From Magnetovibrio sp. (GTDB taxonomy: Bacteria > Pseudomonadota > Alphaproteobacteria > Rhodospirillales > Magnetovibrionaceae): DNA of 50,215 nt. Positions 25,460-34,506 of this stretch are shown in pieces (position 1 is the first letter of the stretch; each line of letters starts with the position of its first letter). Below the pieces are notes generated by a model, which worked only from the letters and a program-made list of their open reading frames with translations, searched no databases and was not told where the DNA came from. The position numbers were made by a program, and so were the translations under genes. The DNA is taken from NCBI GenBank assembly GCA_028281525.1, contig JANQJR010000056.1, positions 1 to 50,215 on the forward strand, read 5' to 3'.

Positions 25460-25729
25460 ATGGCCACAGCTGCAGCTCAGAAGAAATGGCGCGACAAACA
25501 TCGCTTCGTAAAGTCGCAATTGAACGTCATGGCGCGGCGCATCACCCATGACGGCTTGAAGGAAATTTCCGACCAATTCGGCCTACACGGCAAAGCGGAA
25601 GCCGTGGCGTTCTGCACCTTCGTGGTGCGCGCCATGAAGCAGAAAAGCGACGGCGACGCGGCGACCTTTTTGTACCTCGACGCCCTCAAAGCCGGTTTCA
25701 AACGGGACCGGGATATCTATTCGCCGTGA
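25460..25729 (+). CDS. Uncharacterised 89-residue protein
   Basis: I do not recognise a named family. The protein begins MATAAAQKKWRDKHRFVKSQ, then has a strand-helix-helix-like core: LNVMARRITHDGLKEISDQF, GLHGKAEAVAFCTFVVRAMK. This pattern (short basic strand, then two helices with G at the turn) is suggestive of a ribbon-helix-helix DNA-binding protein, but the resemblance is weak. A strong GGAAGGAG ribosome site precedes the ATG at 25460. A perfect palindrome (25338-25351) lies in the promoter; if the protein binds DNA, self-regulation through it is a natural idea. It is a single gene ahead of the inositol-monophosphatase-family gene. Confidence 0.65.
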   Translation: MATAAAQKKWRDKHRFVKSQLNVMARRITHDGLKEISDQFGLHGKAEAVAFCTFVVRAMKQKSDGDAATFLYLDALKAGFKRDRDIYSP

Positions 25730-25816
25730 CCTGCCCATGACCGGGAAGATCACAGGCCGCATGTATGACATATGCTTACAATTGCGCACTTGTTTTGATG
25801 CAGGTCCTGACGAAAG

Positions 25817-26650
25817 ATGAACGCCATGGATGCCTTGGTCCACGATGTCGAGAGCCTGCTCCGCCATGTGGCGGAAGAGGAAATTCTGTCCCGTTTCAAA
25901 AAATTGGAGCGGGACGAAATCCGCGCCAAATCCGCGCACCCCAGGGATTTGGTCACCACCGCCGATTTGGAAGCGGAAAACCGCTTGGTCGAAGGCCTGA
26001 CCCGGCTGGTTCCCGAAAGCGTCGTCGTCGCGGAGGAAGAGGCGTCACGCCATCCCGAAGTCCTGGAACGCATCTCCGGCGATGCGCCGGTCTGGTCCAT
26101 CGATCCGCTCGACGGCACCGGCAACTTCGCCCACGGCAAACCGTGCTTCGCCATGATTTGCGCCTTGATCGAAGGCGGGGAAACGCAGATGGGCTGGATT
26201 TTCGACCCCATCGCGGGCATATGCGCGACGGTCCGGCGCGGGGAAGGCGTCTATTTGGGCGGCCAAAAAATCGTCTTGGACACATCCGTGGACATAGAGC
26301 GGATGACCGGTTCGTTGGGCCACGGCATGAAAAAACGCCTTGAAAAGCGCAAGAACGCAAACGGCGCGGGATGGCCTCAACATGTGGTGCGCTACCACTG
26401 CTGCGGACGAGAGTACCTGGACATGCTGGTGGGCAAGCTGCATTTCATCGTCTACGGCGGGCGGCTGATGCCCTGGGACCATGCGGCGGGAACCTTGATG
26501 ATCGAAGAGGCCTCTGGGTTTGCCCGCTTGCGCGGCAATAAATCTGCGTATGATCCGGCCCAACCCCATGGCGGTGGGGAATTGCTGCTGGCCACCAGCG
26601 CAGGGGCGTTTGATGAACTGGACCGCATGCTCAAAGACTTGATGAACTGA
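25817..26650 (+). CDS. Inositol-monophosphatase family enzyme
   Basis: 277-residue member of the Li+-sensitive Mg-dependent phosphatase superfamily, which includes SuhB, CysQ and histidinol phosphatases. Motifs: VVVAEEEASRHPE (first metal Glu), WSIDPLDGTGNFAHG (central DP-LDGT metal site) and LMPWDHAAGTLMIEEASG (last Asp). All metal ligands are present. The region between is less like SuhB (the CCGREYLDM stretch replaces the usual SAALDL), so the substrate is open. The first ATG at 25817 is followed by a second nine bases on. Confidence 0.87.
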   Translation: MNAMDALVHDVESLLRHVAEEEILSRFKKLERDEIRAKSAHPRDLVTTADLEAENRLVEGLTRLVPESVVVAEEEASRHPEVLERISGDAPVWSIDPLDGTGNFAHGKPCFAMICALIEGGETQMGWIFDPIAGICATVRRGEGVYLGGQKIVLDTSVDIERMTGSLGHGMKKRLEKRKNANGAGWPQHVVRYHCCGREYLDMLVGKLHFIVYGGRLMPWDHAAGTLMIEEASGFARLRGNKSAYDPAQPHGGGELLLATSAGAFDELDRMLKDLMN

Positions 26651-26670
26651 TTGGCGAAGGCATAACGGAC

Positions 26671-27540
26671 ATGAAAACCGCATTTATCGGCTTGGGCGTC
26701 ATGGGCTATCACATGGCGGGCTATTTGCAAAAAGGCGGACACGACACCACCGTCTACAATCGCACCGCCGCCAAGGCGGAAGCTTGGGTCGGCGAATTCG
26801 GCGGCGCCAAGGCTGAAACCCCGGCGGCGGCGGCCGAAGACGCGGACATCGTCTTTGCCTGCGTGGGTAACGACGACGACCTGCGCGCCGTCACGGTGGG
26901 TGAAAACGGCGCATTTTCCACCATGAAAGCGGGGGCCATTTTCGTCGACAACACCACGGCGTCGGCCGCCGTGGCGCGAGAGCTTTACAATCTCGCCAAG
27001 GAACGCGGCATTCGCTTCATCGACGCCCCGGTATCGGGCGGCGAAGCCGGCGCACAGCAAGGTATCTTGACAGTCATGTGCGGTGGTGACGAAGACGCCT
27101 TCGCCACCACCCAGCCGGTGATCGATTGTTTCGCGCGCGCGGTGACGCTGCTGGGCCCCAGCGGCTCGGGCCAACTCACCAAGATGGTCAACCAGGTGTG
27201 CTTCGTCTCCACCGTGCAGGGCTTGGCCGAAGCCTTGAACTTTTCCGAACGCGCAGGTCTAGACACCAAGAAGGTGCTGGATGTCATCTCCAAGGGCGCG
27301 GCGCAATCGTGGCAGATGGACAACCGCGGTGCGACCATGGTCGACGATGAATTCGACTTCGGCTTCGCTGTCGATTGGGTGCGCAAGGACTTAGGGATCG
27401 TCCTAGATGAGGCGGACCGCAACGGCGCGCCGATGCCGGTCACCGCGCTGATCGACCAGTTCTACAAGGACGTCCAGGCCATGGGCGGCGGGCGCTGGGA
27501 CACCTCCAGCCTGATCCGCCGGCTCCGCCGCAAGGAGTAA
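26671..27540 (+). CDS. NAD(P)-dependent beta-hydroxyacid dehydrogenase
   Basis: 289-residue enzyme of the 3-hydroxyisobutyrate / tartronate-semialdehyde reductase family. The Rossmann start is FIGLGVMGYHMAGYLQKGGH, the substrate loop DAPVSGGEAGAQQGILTVMCGG, and the catalytic lysine lies in GQLTKMVNQV. The C-terminal helical domain carries KDLGIVLDEA. The exact substrate (3-hydroxyisobutyrate, tartronate semialdehyde, succinic semialdehyde) is not predictable. It starts 20 bases after the phosphatase gene, probably in the same transcript, and is convergent with the aldolase gene. Confidence 0.88.
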   Translation: MKTAFIGLGVMGYHMAGYLQKGGHDTTVYNRTAAKAEAWVGEFGGAKAETPAAAAEDADIVFACVGNDDDLRAVTVGENGAFSTMKAGAIFVDNTTASAAVARELYNLAKERGIRFIDAPVSGGEAGAQQGILTVMCGGDEDAFATTQPVIDCFARAVTLLGPSGSGQLTKMVNQVCFVSTVQGLAEALNFSERAGLDTKKVLDVISKGAAQSWQMDNRGATMVDDEFDFGFAVDWVRKDLGIVLDEADRNGAPMPVTALIDQFYKDVQAMGGGRWDTSSLIRRLRRKE

Positions 27541-27559
27541 GGGAAGGGGGACGGGCCCC

Positions 27560-27623
27560 CTAGAGCCGGATCGTCTTAATCTGAATCGCTTTAGCGATGC
27601 GGATTAAGTCGAACGCGCTCTAG
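27560..27623. repeat. REP-like long palindrome between convergent genes
   Basis: A 64-base imperfect palindrome. CTAGAGC (27560-27566) pairs with GCTCTAG (27617-27623), GTCTTAATC pairs with GATTAAGTC with one mismatch, and GAATCGC pairs with GCGATGC around a TTTA loop. It resembles the CTAGAGC-ended palindromes dispersed in many alphaproteobacterial genomes. It covers the stop codon of the aldolase gene and could also end transcription on both strands. Confidence 0.65.
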
Positions 27624-28549
27624 TCCTTACCCTTATAAATTTCGACGATCCGCCCCAGCATCTCCACGGCGTCGTCTTTCGGACGCTGGAAGGAATTGCG
27701 CCCGACGATAGACCCAGTGCCGCCACCGTCCCGGATTTGGCGGATTTGGTCGAGCAAGCCTTCGGTGTCCTTGGCCGCGCCGCCGGAGAACACCACCATG
27801 CGCCGCCCATCGTAGGCGGACTGCACCACATGGCGGATGCGTTCCGTCAGGGTCGCGATGGGAATGCCTTCGGTCTCATAGACCTTCTTGGCTGCCGGGA
27901 GTTCAAGATGCGCGGTGGGCGGTTTGACCTTGATAATGTGCGCACCCAGTTGCGCCGCAAGGTGCGCGGCGTAAGCGACGATGTCGACCGCCGTTTCGCC
28001 TTCCTTGGAGAGGTTGCCACCGCGCGGATAAGACCAGATCACCACCGCCAAACCGACCGCCTTGGCTTCCTCGGCCAATTCGCGCACTTCCTCGATCATG
28101 TCGTAGGCTGCGTCGGAGCCGGGATAGATGGTGTAACCAATGGCCGAACAGCCGAGCCTGAGCGCATCCTCGACCGATCCCGTCAGCGCCTGGGTCGGCC
28201 CGTCCTTGAAACCGCACAATGAATTCGCGCTGTTGAGCTTAAGGATTGTCGGCACCGCCCCGGCAAATGTGTCGGCGCCGGCTTCCAAAAGGCCGAGCGG
28301 CGCCGCGAAGGCGCTCATACCCGCATCGATGGCGAGTTGATAGTGATAGTGCGGGTCGTACCCCGGCGAATTGGGCGCATGGCTGCGCGCGGGCCCATGT
28401 TCGTTGCCCTGATCGACCGGCAAGATCAACAGATGGCCGGTTCCGGCCAGCTTTCCGTGCATCAGCAAGCGCGCCAAGTTGGTCTTTGTCCCCGGCGTTT
28501 GCCCCTCGTAATTGGACAGGATCTTTTTGACGCGTTGGGTGATTTTCAT
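27620..28549 (-). CDS. Class I fructose-bisphosphate aldolase (DhnA/FbaB family)
   Basis: 309-residue Schiff-base aldolase of the DhnA type, acting in glycolysis or gluconeogenesis. It begins MKITQRVKKILSNYEGQTPG. The active-site barrel shows LLILPVDQGNEHGP, the YTIYPGSDAAYDMIEEV helix, the Schiff-base lysine region HIIKVKPPTAHLELP, and the phosphate loops FSGGAAKD and GSIVGRNSFQRP. All key residues are visible. It is alone on the minus strand. A REP-like palindrome covers its stop codon. Confidence 0.92.
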   Translation of the reverse strand: MKITQRVKKILSNYEGQTPGTKTNLARLLMHGKLAGTGHLLILPVDQGNEHGPARSHAPNSPGYDPHYHYQLAIDAGMSAFAAPLGLLEAGADTFAGAVPTILKLNSANSLCGFKDGPTQALTGSVEDALRLGCSAIGYTIYPGSDAAYDMIEEVRELAEEAKAVGLAVVIWSYPRGGNLSKEGETAVDIVAYAAHLAAQLGAHIIKVKPPTAHLELPAAKKVYETEGIPIATLTERIRHVVQSAYDGRRMVVFSGGAAKDTEGLLDQIRQIRDGGGTGSIVGRNSFQRPKDDAVEMLGRIVEIYKGKD

Positions 28550-28964
28550 CGGACTTCTCCCTTTTTCGGCGGCAAGGCGCGCGGGCTATGTGTGGCAAGT
28601 CTTGGCCGTGCGGCGCGGTTAATCTTTTATTGTATAAGATGCTTGTATCAGTTGGATGTACAAGCGGCGGGTGTTGAGACACCTCCAGCCCGATCCGCAG
28701 ACAATTTCGAAAGCCTCGTACAAAAAGAATTTCGCCTACATACACAGTTATTCAATAATTGTTTTCATCAAAAGAAGGAAATTCTATCGATGGATGCAAC
28801 GGCAACAGCATTATGATAATGTTACTTAGGCAAGGGGTGTGTCCGCAACAATAATACAAAAGCAATCAACAAAATGAAATGGCTGCACGTTTCTGCGTAA
28901 AAACGCACCCAAGTGAAACGGTCGGCAGAGGCATGCGGTCTTCAAGGGTGGAGGTACACACGTC
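28550..28964. other. Divergent intergenic region between the aldolase and the first chemoreceptor
   Basis: 415 AT-rich bases with no protein gene of normal size. The minus half should hold the aldolase promoter. On the plus strand an 8-codon frame (ATG at 28790, GAAGGA ribosome site, MDATATAL) lies ahead of the chemoreceptor. No clear sigma-28 promoter is visible to me. Confidence 0.5.
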
Positions 28965-30653
28965 ATGTCGCTCAAAAATGTGCCCATCAATTTGAAAATC
29001 ATGCTGATCGTCGTCCTGGCTATGCTTGGCATGATCGTTCTGTTCGCCATATCCATGGCGGACTTACGGGCGGAAATGATGACTGCCCGCCAACTCAAAA
29101 CGAAAAGCATCGTCGAAACGGCGGTGTCTCAAATCGGGCATTATGCCGAACGGGCACAAAGTGGCGAATTGAGCACCGAACAGGCCCAACAACAAGCACA
29201 GCAGGCTATATCGGCTTTGCGCTATGACGGGGACAATTACGTCTGGATCAACGACATGGATGTGCGCATGGTGATGCACCCGATCAAACCGGATTTGAAC
29301 GGCAAGGATTTGCGGGGTGCGAAAGACCCGGACGGCCTGAATTTATTCGTCGCGTTTGTCGACATGGTCCGGGACAACAAGGCCGGGTACGTATCCTACA
29401 TGTGGCCCAAGCCGGGCAGTGAAGATCCGCAGCCGAAAATATCCTATGTCGCTGGGTTCGCGCCATGGGGCTGGGTGGTCGGTACGGGCGTTTACATCGA
29501 TGACGTCAACGAAGCCTTCATCAACGAAATCATGAAGTTTGCCGGCATCTTCGTTGCGCTGGTTCTGTTTGTGCTGATTCTCTCCATCTCCATCGGACGC
29601 GGCATCAGCCATTCCATCTGCTCGATGACGCAAGTGATGTGGGGGCTGTCCCATGGAGCCCTGGACATAGACGTGCCTTCCCAGGAACGTAAGGATGAGA
29701 TCGGCCGGATGGCGGAGGCCGTGCAGGTGTTCAAAGACAATGCCTTGGAGGTTCAACGTCTGGAAGAAGAAAAAATCGCGAACGAAAAACGTACGGCAGA
29801 AGAGAAGCACGCGATGATGATGCAAATGGCCGACGATTTCGAAAGCAACATCGGCACGGTGGTGGATTTCGTATCCTCGGCGGCGACAGAAATGTATTCC
29901 TCCACGGAAACCATGTCGCAAACGGCAAAACAGTCCATGGACCAGTCCACGGCCGCCAGCAGCGCCGCGGAAGAGGCTTCAACCAATGTGCAAACGGTGG
30001 CTTCCGCCGCAGAGGAATTGTCCAGTTCCATTTCCGAAATCTCCCGCCAAGTCGCGCAATCCACGCAAATTGCCGGAGAAGCGGTGAACGAGGTCGAAGG
30101 CGCCAATACCAAAGTCCAAGGCTTGGCGACGGCGGCACACAAAATCGGCGAAGTGGTGGCCCTGATCACCGACATCGCGGACCAGACCAATCTGCTGGCA
30201 TTGAACGCAACCATCGAAGCGGCGCGCGCAGGCGAGGCGGGTAAGGGCTTCGCGGTGGTGGCGTCCGAAGTCAAGAACCTCGCCAACCAGACCGCCAAGG
30301 CGACGGAGGAAATCTCCGCCCAGATCGGTGGCATTCAAAGCGCCACGCAGGATGCCGTCCACGCCATCGGATCCATCGGCGGCATCATCTCGAAAATGAA
30401 CGAGATCGCATCGACTATAGCAGCGGCGGTCGAGCAACAGGGCGCGGCCACATCCGAAATCGCACGCAATGTCGAGCAGGCCGCGAACGGCACCAAGGCC
30501 GTCTCTTCCAACACCACGAACGTCAGTCAAAGTGCAACGGAAACCGGCAGCGCGGCGAGCCAGGTCATGGCAGCGGCGTCCGAACTGTCCAAACAGTCCG
30601 AAACCTTGCGCACAACCGTGGATTCGTTCCTCACCGAGGTCCGCGCGGCGTGA
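28965..30653 (+). CDS. Methyl-accepting chemotaxis protein with single Cache domain (first paralogue)
   Basis: 562-residue chemoreceptor. Membrane segments lie near residues 11-31 and 188-212. Between them is a single-Cache sensor with the family core [19 protein letters not shown], then [11 protein letters not shown] and [17 protein letters not shown] linker follows, then the signalling domain with the hairpin tip [21 protein letters not shown] and [12 protein letters not shown]. There is no C-terminal NWETF-type tether. The ligand is unknown; single-Cache receptors often sense small carboxylates. GGAGG precedes the ATG. It is a tandem paralogue of the next gene; the terminators are also alike. 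Confidence 0.94.
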   Translation: MSLKNVPINLKIMLIVVLAMLGMIVLFAISMADLRAEMMTARQLKTKSIVETAVSQIGHYAERAQSGELSTEQAQQQAQQAISALRYDGDNYVWINDMDVRMVMHPIKPDLNGKDLRGAKDPDGLNLFVAFVDMVRDNKAGYVSYMWPKPGSEDPQPKISYVAGFAPWGWVVGTGVYIDDVNEAFINEIMKFAGIFVALVLFVLILSISIGRGISHSICSMTQVMWGLSHGALDIDVPSQERKDEIGRMAEAVQVFKDNALEVQRLEEEKIANEKRTAEEKHAMMMQMADDFESNIGTVVDFVSSAATEMYSSTETMSQTAKQSMDQSTAASSAAEEASTNVQTVASAAEELSSSISEISRQVAQSTQIAGEAVNEVEGANTKVQGLATAAHKIGEVVALITDIADQTNLLALNATIEAARAGEAGKGFAVVASEVKNLANQTAKATEEISAQIGGIQSATQDAVHAIGSIGGIISKMNEIASTIAAAVEQQGAATSEIARNVEQAANGTKAVSSNTTNVSQSATETGSAASQVMAAASELSKQSETLRTTVDSFLTEVRAA

Positions 30654-30986
30654 TCGTAGTTCTCCAGCCTCCAACACCAGAAAAGGGCCGGTCAGGCCCT
30701 TTTTTTGTGTCTTGTTCGATGATGAAAACGGCTCGCTCATACCCGTCATTCGAAGGATGGCCAGGCGACGGGGCAGGGATACGCCGAACCTGATGCAGCA
30801 TTTCCGGCACGCCCATAACTGACAACACACCTAAACGGAAATGTGAATACTATTGCATTCATACCACAAATAATATTTAGTATTATTATTATGTTTTGAT
30901 GTTTGAAATCAGCCGGCTAAATCCTGTGCAAGACGCCACACGAATGTATCGAAAATTCTCTTTCGATTTTGAGTTAGGTGCAAACG
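30654..30986. other. Region between the two chemoreceptors
   Basis: 333 bases without a gene. It begins with the terminator of the first receptor and then carries about 30 bases resembling the 3' end of the lipoprotein gene at 32751 (30711-30740). The rest (30835-30970) is AT-rich promoter-like DNA with the imperfect repeat AATAATA-TTTAG-TATTATT. Confidence 0.6.
30681..30707 (+). terminator. Terminator of the first chemoreceptor
   Basis: AAAAGGGCC, loop GGTCA, GGCCCTTTTTTT, with seven T following. It is nearly the same as the terminator at 32721-32748 after the second receptor. Confidence 0.85.
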
Positions 30987-32672
30987 ATGTCCATTCAAAA
31001 CCTCCCCATCAATAAAAAACTGTTGTTGATCGTCGCCATAGTTTCAGTCGACATGATCGCCTTCTTTTCCTTCTCTTTGCACGAATTGCGTGCAGAGTTG
31101 ATGAACAGCCGTCAGCTCAAAACACAAAGCATCGTACAAACGACGATTTCCATCATCGCTCATCACCACAGCCAAGCCACCAACGGCGCAATTTCCGTTG
31201 AGGAAGCCAAGGATGAGGCCAAAGCAGCCATTCAGGATTTACGTTACGACGACGGCAACTACGCTTGGATCAACGACATGGATGTACGCATGGTGATGCA
31301 TCCTTTAAAGCCCGGATTGAACGGCAAGGACTTAAAGGACGTGAAGGACCCGAACGGGCTGGCTCTCTTTCGTGCATTCGTCGATACCGTCAAAGCCGAT
31401 GGGGCCGGCTATGTCCCCTACATGTGGCCCAAACCCGGCAAAGAAAAACCCCAGCCGAAAATTTCTTACGTCGCCGGTTACCCGGACTGGGACTGGGTGG
31501 TCGGTACAGGCGTTTATATCGACGATGTGGATGACGCCTTTTTCCAGCAAGCCGTCATTTTCGCTGTGCTGTTCGTTGTCATCGTGAGCTTGATCGTGGC
31601 GTTTGCACTGTTTGTCGGACGAGACATTTCACGTTCTGTGAACACGTTGGCGCAGTCGATGAAAGCCTTGTCGGCAGGGGACATGGATTCTGAAATTCCC
31701 GGCACCGCACGCGGTGATGAGTTGGGTGGCATGGCCCAAGCGGTAAATGTCTTTAAGCAAGAGATGATCCGCGCCGAACAACTGGATGTCGCGAACAAAG
31801 CGGAAGAAGAAGCCCAACGCGCTCGTGCTCAAAAAGTCGACCAATTGACCCAACAGTTCGACCAGGATGCGTCGGGCATGATCCAAACCGTTTCCTCCGC
31901 GGCGACGGAGTTGCAATCCTCGTCGCAATCCATGTCCCAGACTGCGGATCAGACCATTGAACTCTCAACCGGAGTAGCCAGTGCATCAGAAGAAGCCTCG
32001 AACAATGTTCAAACGGTCGCCAGCGCAGCCGAAGAACTGTCTAGCTCCATCTCCGAAATCTCCCGACAGGTGGCCCAATCCACCCATGTGGCGGGAACGG
32101 CGGTGGCCGAAGTGGACAACGCCAATCAAAAGGTCCAAGGCTTGGCCGACGCCGCCAACAAGATCGGCGAAGTGGTGGCCTTGATCACCGATATCGCGGA
32201 TCAGACCAACCTTCTGGCCCTGAACGCCACAATCGAAGCGGCACGCGCGGGCGAGGCGGGTAAAGGCTTTGCGGTGGTGGCGTCCGAGGTCAAGAACCTC
32301 GCCAACCAGACCGCCAAGGCGACGGAAGAAATCTCCAACCAGATCGGCGGCATTCAGGGTGCGACCCAGGATGCGGTCACAGCGATTGGTTCCATCGGGG
32401 GGATCATCAGTCAAATCAATGAGATTACCGCCACGATTGCAGCGGCCGTCGAAGAACAAGGCGCGGCGACCCAGGAAATCGCACGCAATGTCGAACAGGC
32501 ATCCTTAGGTACACGGGAAGTTTCCAGCCATATCACCGAGGTGTCGAATGGCGCTTCGGAAACCGGCGTGGCCGCCAATCAGGTGAAGTCCGCATCGGAT
32601 GAACTCTCGGCCCAATCCGAGATGCTGCAGGCGACAGTAGATAGGTTCCTTGGCGACATGCGCAATGCTTAA
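30987..32672 (+). CDS. Methyl-accepting chemotaxis protein with single Cache domain (second paralogue)
   Basis: 561-residue tandem paralogue of the preceding receptor, with the same architecture: two membrane segments, a single-Cache sensor ([31 protein letters not shown]), HAMP, and an MA domain with an almost identical tip ([20 protein letters not shown]). The signalling domains are highly alike; the sensor domains have diverged more, with a longer acidic stretch in this one. The frame is open from a GTG at 30978, but the ATG at 30987 (MSIQNLPINKK) aligns with the start of the first paralogue ([11 protein letters not shown]). Different ligands for the pair are likely. Confidence 0.94.
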   Translation: MSIQNLPINKKLLLIVAIVSVDMIAFFSFSLHELRAELMNSRQLKTQSIVQTTISIIAHHHSQATNGAISVEEAKDEAKAAIQDLRYDDGNYAWINDMDVRMVMHPLKPGLNGKDLKDVKDPNGLALFRAFVDTVKADGAGYVPYMWPKPGKEKPQPKISYVAGYPDWDWVVGTGVYIDDVDDAFFQQAVIFAVLFVVIVSLIVAFALFVGRDISRSVNTLAQSMKALSAGDMDSEIPGTARGDELGGMAQAVNVFKQEMIRAEQLDVANKAEEEAQRARAQKVDQLTQQFDQDASGMIQTVSSAATELQSSSQSMSQTADQTIELSTGVASASEEASNNVQTVASAAEELSSSISEISRQVAQSTHVAGTAVAEVDNANQKVQGLADAANKIGEVVALITDIADQTNLLALNATIEAARAGEAGKGFAVVASEVKNLANQTAKATEEISNQIGGIQGATQDAVTAIGSIGGIISQINEITATIAAAVEEQGAATQEIARNVEQASLGTREVSSHITEVSNGASETGVAANQVKSASDELSAQSEMLQATVDRFLGDMRNA

Positions 32673-32720
32673 GGCAGGCCCCAAACCGCACGAAGGGGCG
32701 GGGCATTTCTGATCAAAATG

Positions 32721-32748
32721 AAAAGGGCCGCTAGGGCCCTTTTTTTTA
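32721..32748 (+). terminator. Terminator of the second chemoreceptor
   Basis: AAAAGGGCC, loop GCTA, GGGCCCTTTTTTTT. It lies directly before the stop codon of the convergent lipoprotein gene (32751) and may act on both strands. Confidence 0.85.
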
Positions 32749-32750
32749 TC

Positions 32751-33380
32751 TTATTCGATGATGAAAACGGCGCGGGGACGCGGCGTCATGATGCTGTCGA
32801 TGTCCCAGGCCAGCCAAGTCCAACGCGCATCGTTGGGATCCTTTTTTTCAACATTGGCGTTGTGGCTCTTGATCGGCATGTCGGTCTTGACGCGAATCTG
32901 ACCTTGCGTGTTCAGACCCATTTGCTGGATACGCTGGCGGTTTTCTTGTGTCAGCGACTTGCCTTCCAGCACGACGTAACCGGAATTTTCGACGTACTTG
33001 AGTTGGAAGATCAGCTCATTGCGGCGCAGGAACGTCACCGTCTTGGCCGCCAGCAGATCGCCCGAGCGTTCCCAGTTCACCTTGAAATGGCCTTCGCGGT
33101 AGTACTGGAATTCCTTGGTATTGGAATCGCGCAGGAAATCGCGCTCGATGACCGCGATCCTTTCTTGCTCCTCTTCGGGCGAAATCTCGTTTTTGACCAG
33201 CCCGTCATAAAGCCCCATATGGGCTATGTAGCCGTCGAATATCGCGGAATAATAACCGGCTTTGTCGACTTCGATCTCGGCATCGAAACGCACCGGCAGA
33301 TAACACGACGCCAACACCAAGGCGGCGGTGCTGAGGGCTGCGGCTTTTGCGGCAAAAGATTTCAAGGTTTTGCGTTGCAT
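32751..33380 (-). CDS. Uncharacterised lipoprotein of about 209 residues
   Basis: Family not recognised. It begins with a signal peptide and lipobox (STAALVLASCYLPV), so Cys26 should be lipidated and the protein exported. The mature part is a mixed alpha/beta domain with IDVDK-like strands (AEIEVDKAGYYSAIFDGYIA), a charged helix EEEQERIAVIERDFLRD, then EFQYYREGHFKVNWERSGDLL and a C-terminal RWTWLAWDIDSIMTPRPRAVFIIE. It has no catalytic motif. The start could also be the ATG at 33389, nine bases upstream; neither has a clear ribosome site. It follows mazG by about 37 bases and is probably co-transcribed. A fragment of its 3' end is repeated at 30711. Confidence 0.75.
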   Translation of the reverse strand: MQRKTLKSFAAKAAALSTAALVLASCYLPVRFDAEIEVDKAGYYSAIFDGYIAHMGLYDGLVKNEISPEEEQERIAVIERDFLRDSNTKEFQYYREGHFKVNWERSGDLLAAKTVTFLRRNELIFQLKYVENSGYVVLEGKSLTQENRQRIQQMGLNTQGQIRVKTDMPIKSHNANVEKKDPNDARWTWLAWDIDSIMTPRPRAVFIIE

Positions 33381-33417
33381 GGACGCCATGATGGCGCGAA
33401 CGCTTGAAAGCGCAAGC

Positions 33418-34254
33418 CTATTTTTCATAGGCCTTGGCTTCGGTCCACAGCCGGTCCAATTCCACAATGTCCGTGTCTTGAACTTCGCGGTCCTCCGCCC
33501 AAAGCGCACGTTCGATATGGGCGAAACGGCTTTCGAAACGCGTATTGGCGTGACGCAGCGCCGCTTCCGGATCGATGTCGAGCTTGCGTGCCAGGTTGAC
33601 GCAGGTGAACAGCAGATCGCCGATCTCATGCTCCTGTGCTTTCGCGTCACCGGTTTTCAGTTCGGCTTCCAACTCCGCCACTTCTTCGCGGAATTTATCG
33701 AACACGGGCCCCGCATCCCCCCAGTCGAAACCAACCCGTGCGGCGCGCTTTTGCAGCTTGTTGGCGCGCATCAGTGCGGGCAGCCCCCGGCTGACATCAT
33801 CCAGCGCTCCGTGACGTTCCCCGCCGGCTTCGGCCTTGGCCTTGCGTTCTTCGGCCTTGAGCGCCTCCCAATTCACGGTTTGCGCATCCGCGTCATCGAT
33901 GCCGGTCTGATCGCCGAACACGTGAGGATGGCGGCGGATCATCTTGTCGGTGATTCCGGCCGCGACGCCATGAAAGTCGAAGTCGCCTTGCTCCTTGGCC
34001 ATCTGGGCGTAGAACACCACCTGGAACAGCAAATCGCCCAGTTCATCTTTCAAGTGCGCCATATCACCATGATCGATGGCGTCGGCAACCTCATACGCTT
34101 CTTCGATGGTGTGCGGCGCGATGGTGGCAAACGTCTGCTCCAGATCCCAGGGGCAGCCGCCGTCGGGATTGCGTAGCCGCGCCATCAATTCCAGCAGGCC
34201 ACCGAGATCGGAGGCGGGAATATTGGACTTGGACTTGGGCTTGGGATTCGCCAT
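33418..34254 (-). CDS. mazG: Nucleoside triphosphate pyrophosphohydrolase MazG
   Basis: 278-residue hydrolase that removes pyrophosphate from nucleoside triphosphates. It has two tandem MazG domains. The first carries GCPWDLEQTFATIAPHTIEE and EEAYEVADAID, with the metal-binding acidic pattern EEAYE and DELGDLLFQVV. The second, weaker copy has FREEVAELEAEL and EIGDLLFTCVNLARKL. The frame is open from 34308, but the ATG at 34254 (MANPKPKSKS) is the better start because the longer form adds a non-conserved basic tail. It is convergent with nothing and forms a transcript with the lipoprotein gene. Confidence 0.92.
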   Translation of the reverse strand: MANPKPKSKSNIPASDLGGLLELMARLRNPDGGCPWDLEQTFATIAPHTIEEAYEVADAIDHGDMAHLKDELGDLLFQVVFYAQMAKEQGDFDFHGVAAGITDKMIRRHPHVFGDQTGIDDADAQTVNWEALKAEERKAKAEAGGERHGALDDVSRGLPALMRANKLQKRAARVGFDWGDAGPVFDKFREEVAELEAELKTGDAKAQEHEIGDLLFTCVNLARKLDIDPEAALRHANTRFESRFAHIERALWAEDREVQDTDIVELDRLWTEAKAYEK

Positions 34255-34506
34255 GGGCGGAATTATGCCGTTACGCGCCCTAAAGTGAAACATGGATTCT
34301 GCGCGCAACGCCTAGCCATAACATTTCGAATACAGACAAGCAGCGTCCGATAAAAAAATTTATAACCACACCTCTTTATCTCCAAAAATCGTACACCATC
34401 TTCCCGATAGCGCTTTGAGCTGTCAGCAAAAAATGAAACAATTACGGTATCGTGAAGTTGTGATCTGTCCCGTTTCAGTTACCGAAAACATCGGACGGAG
34501 TGTTTT

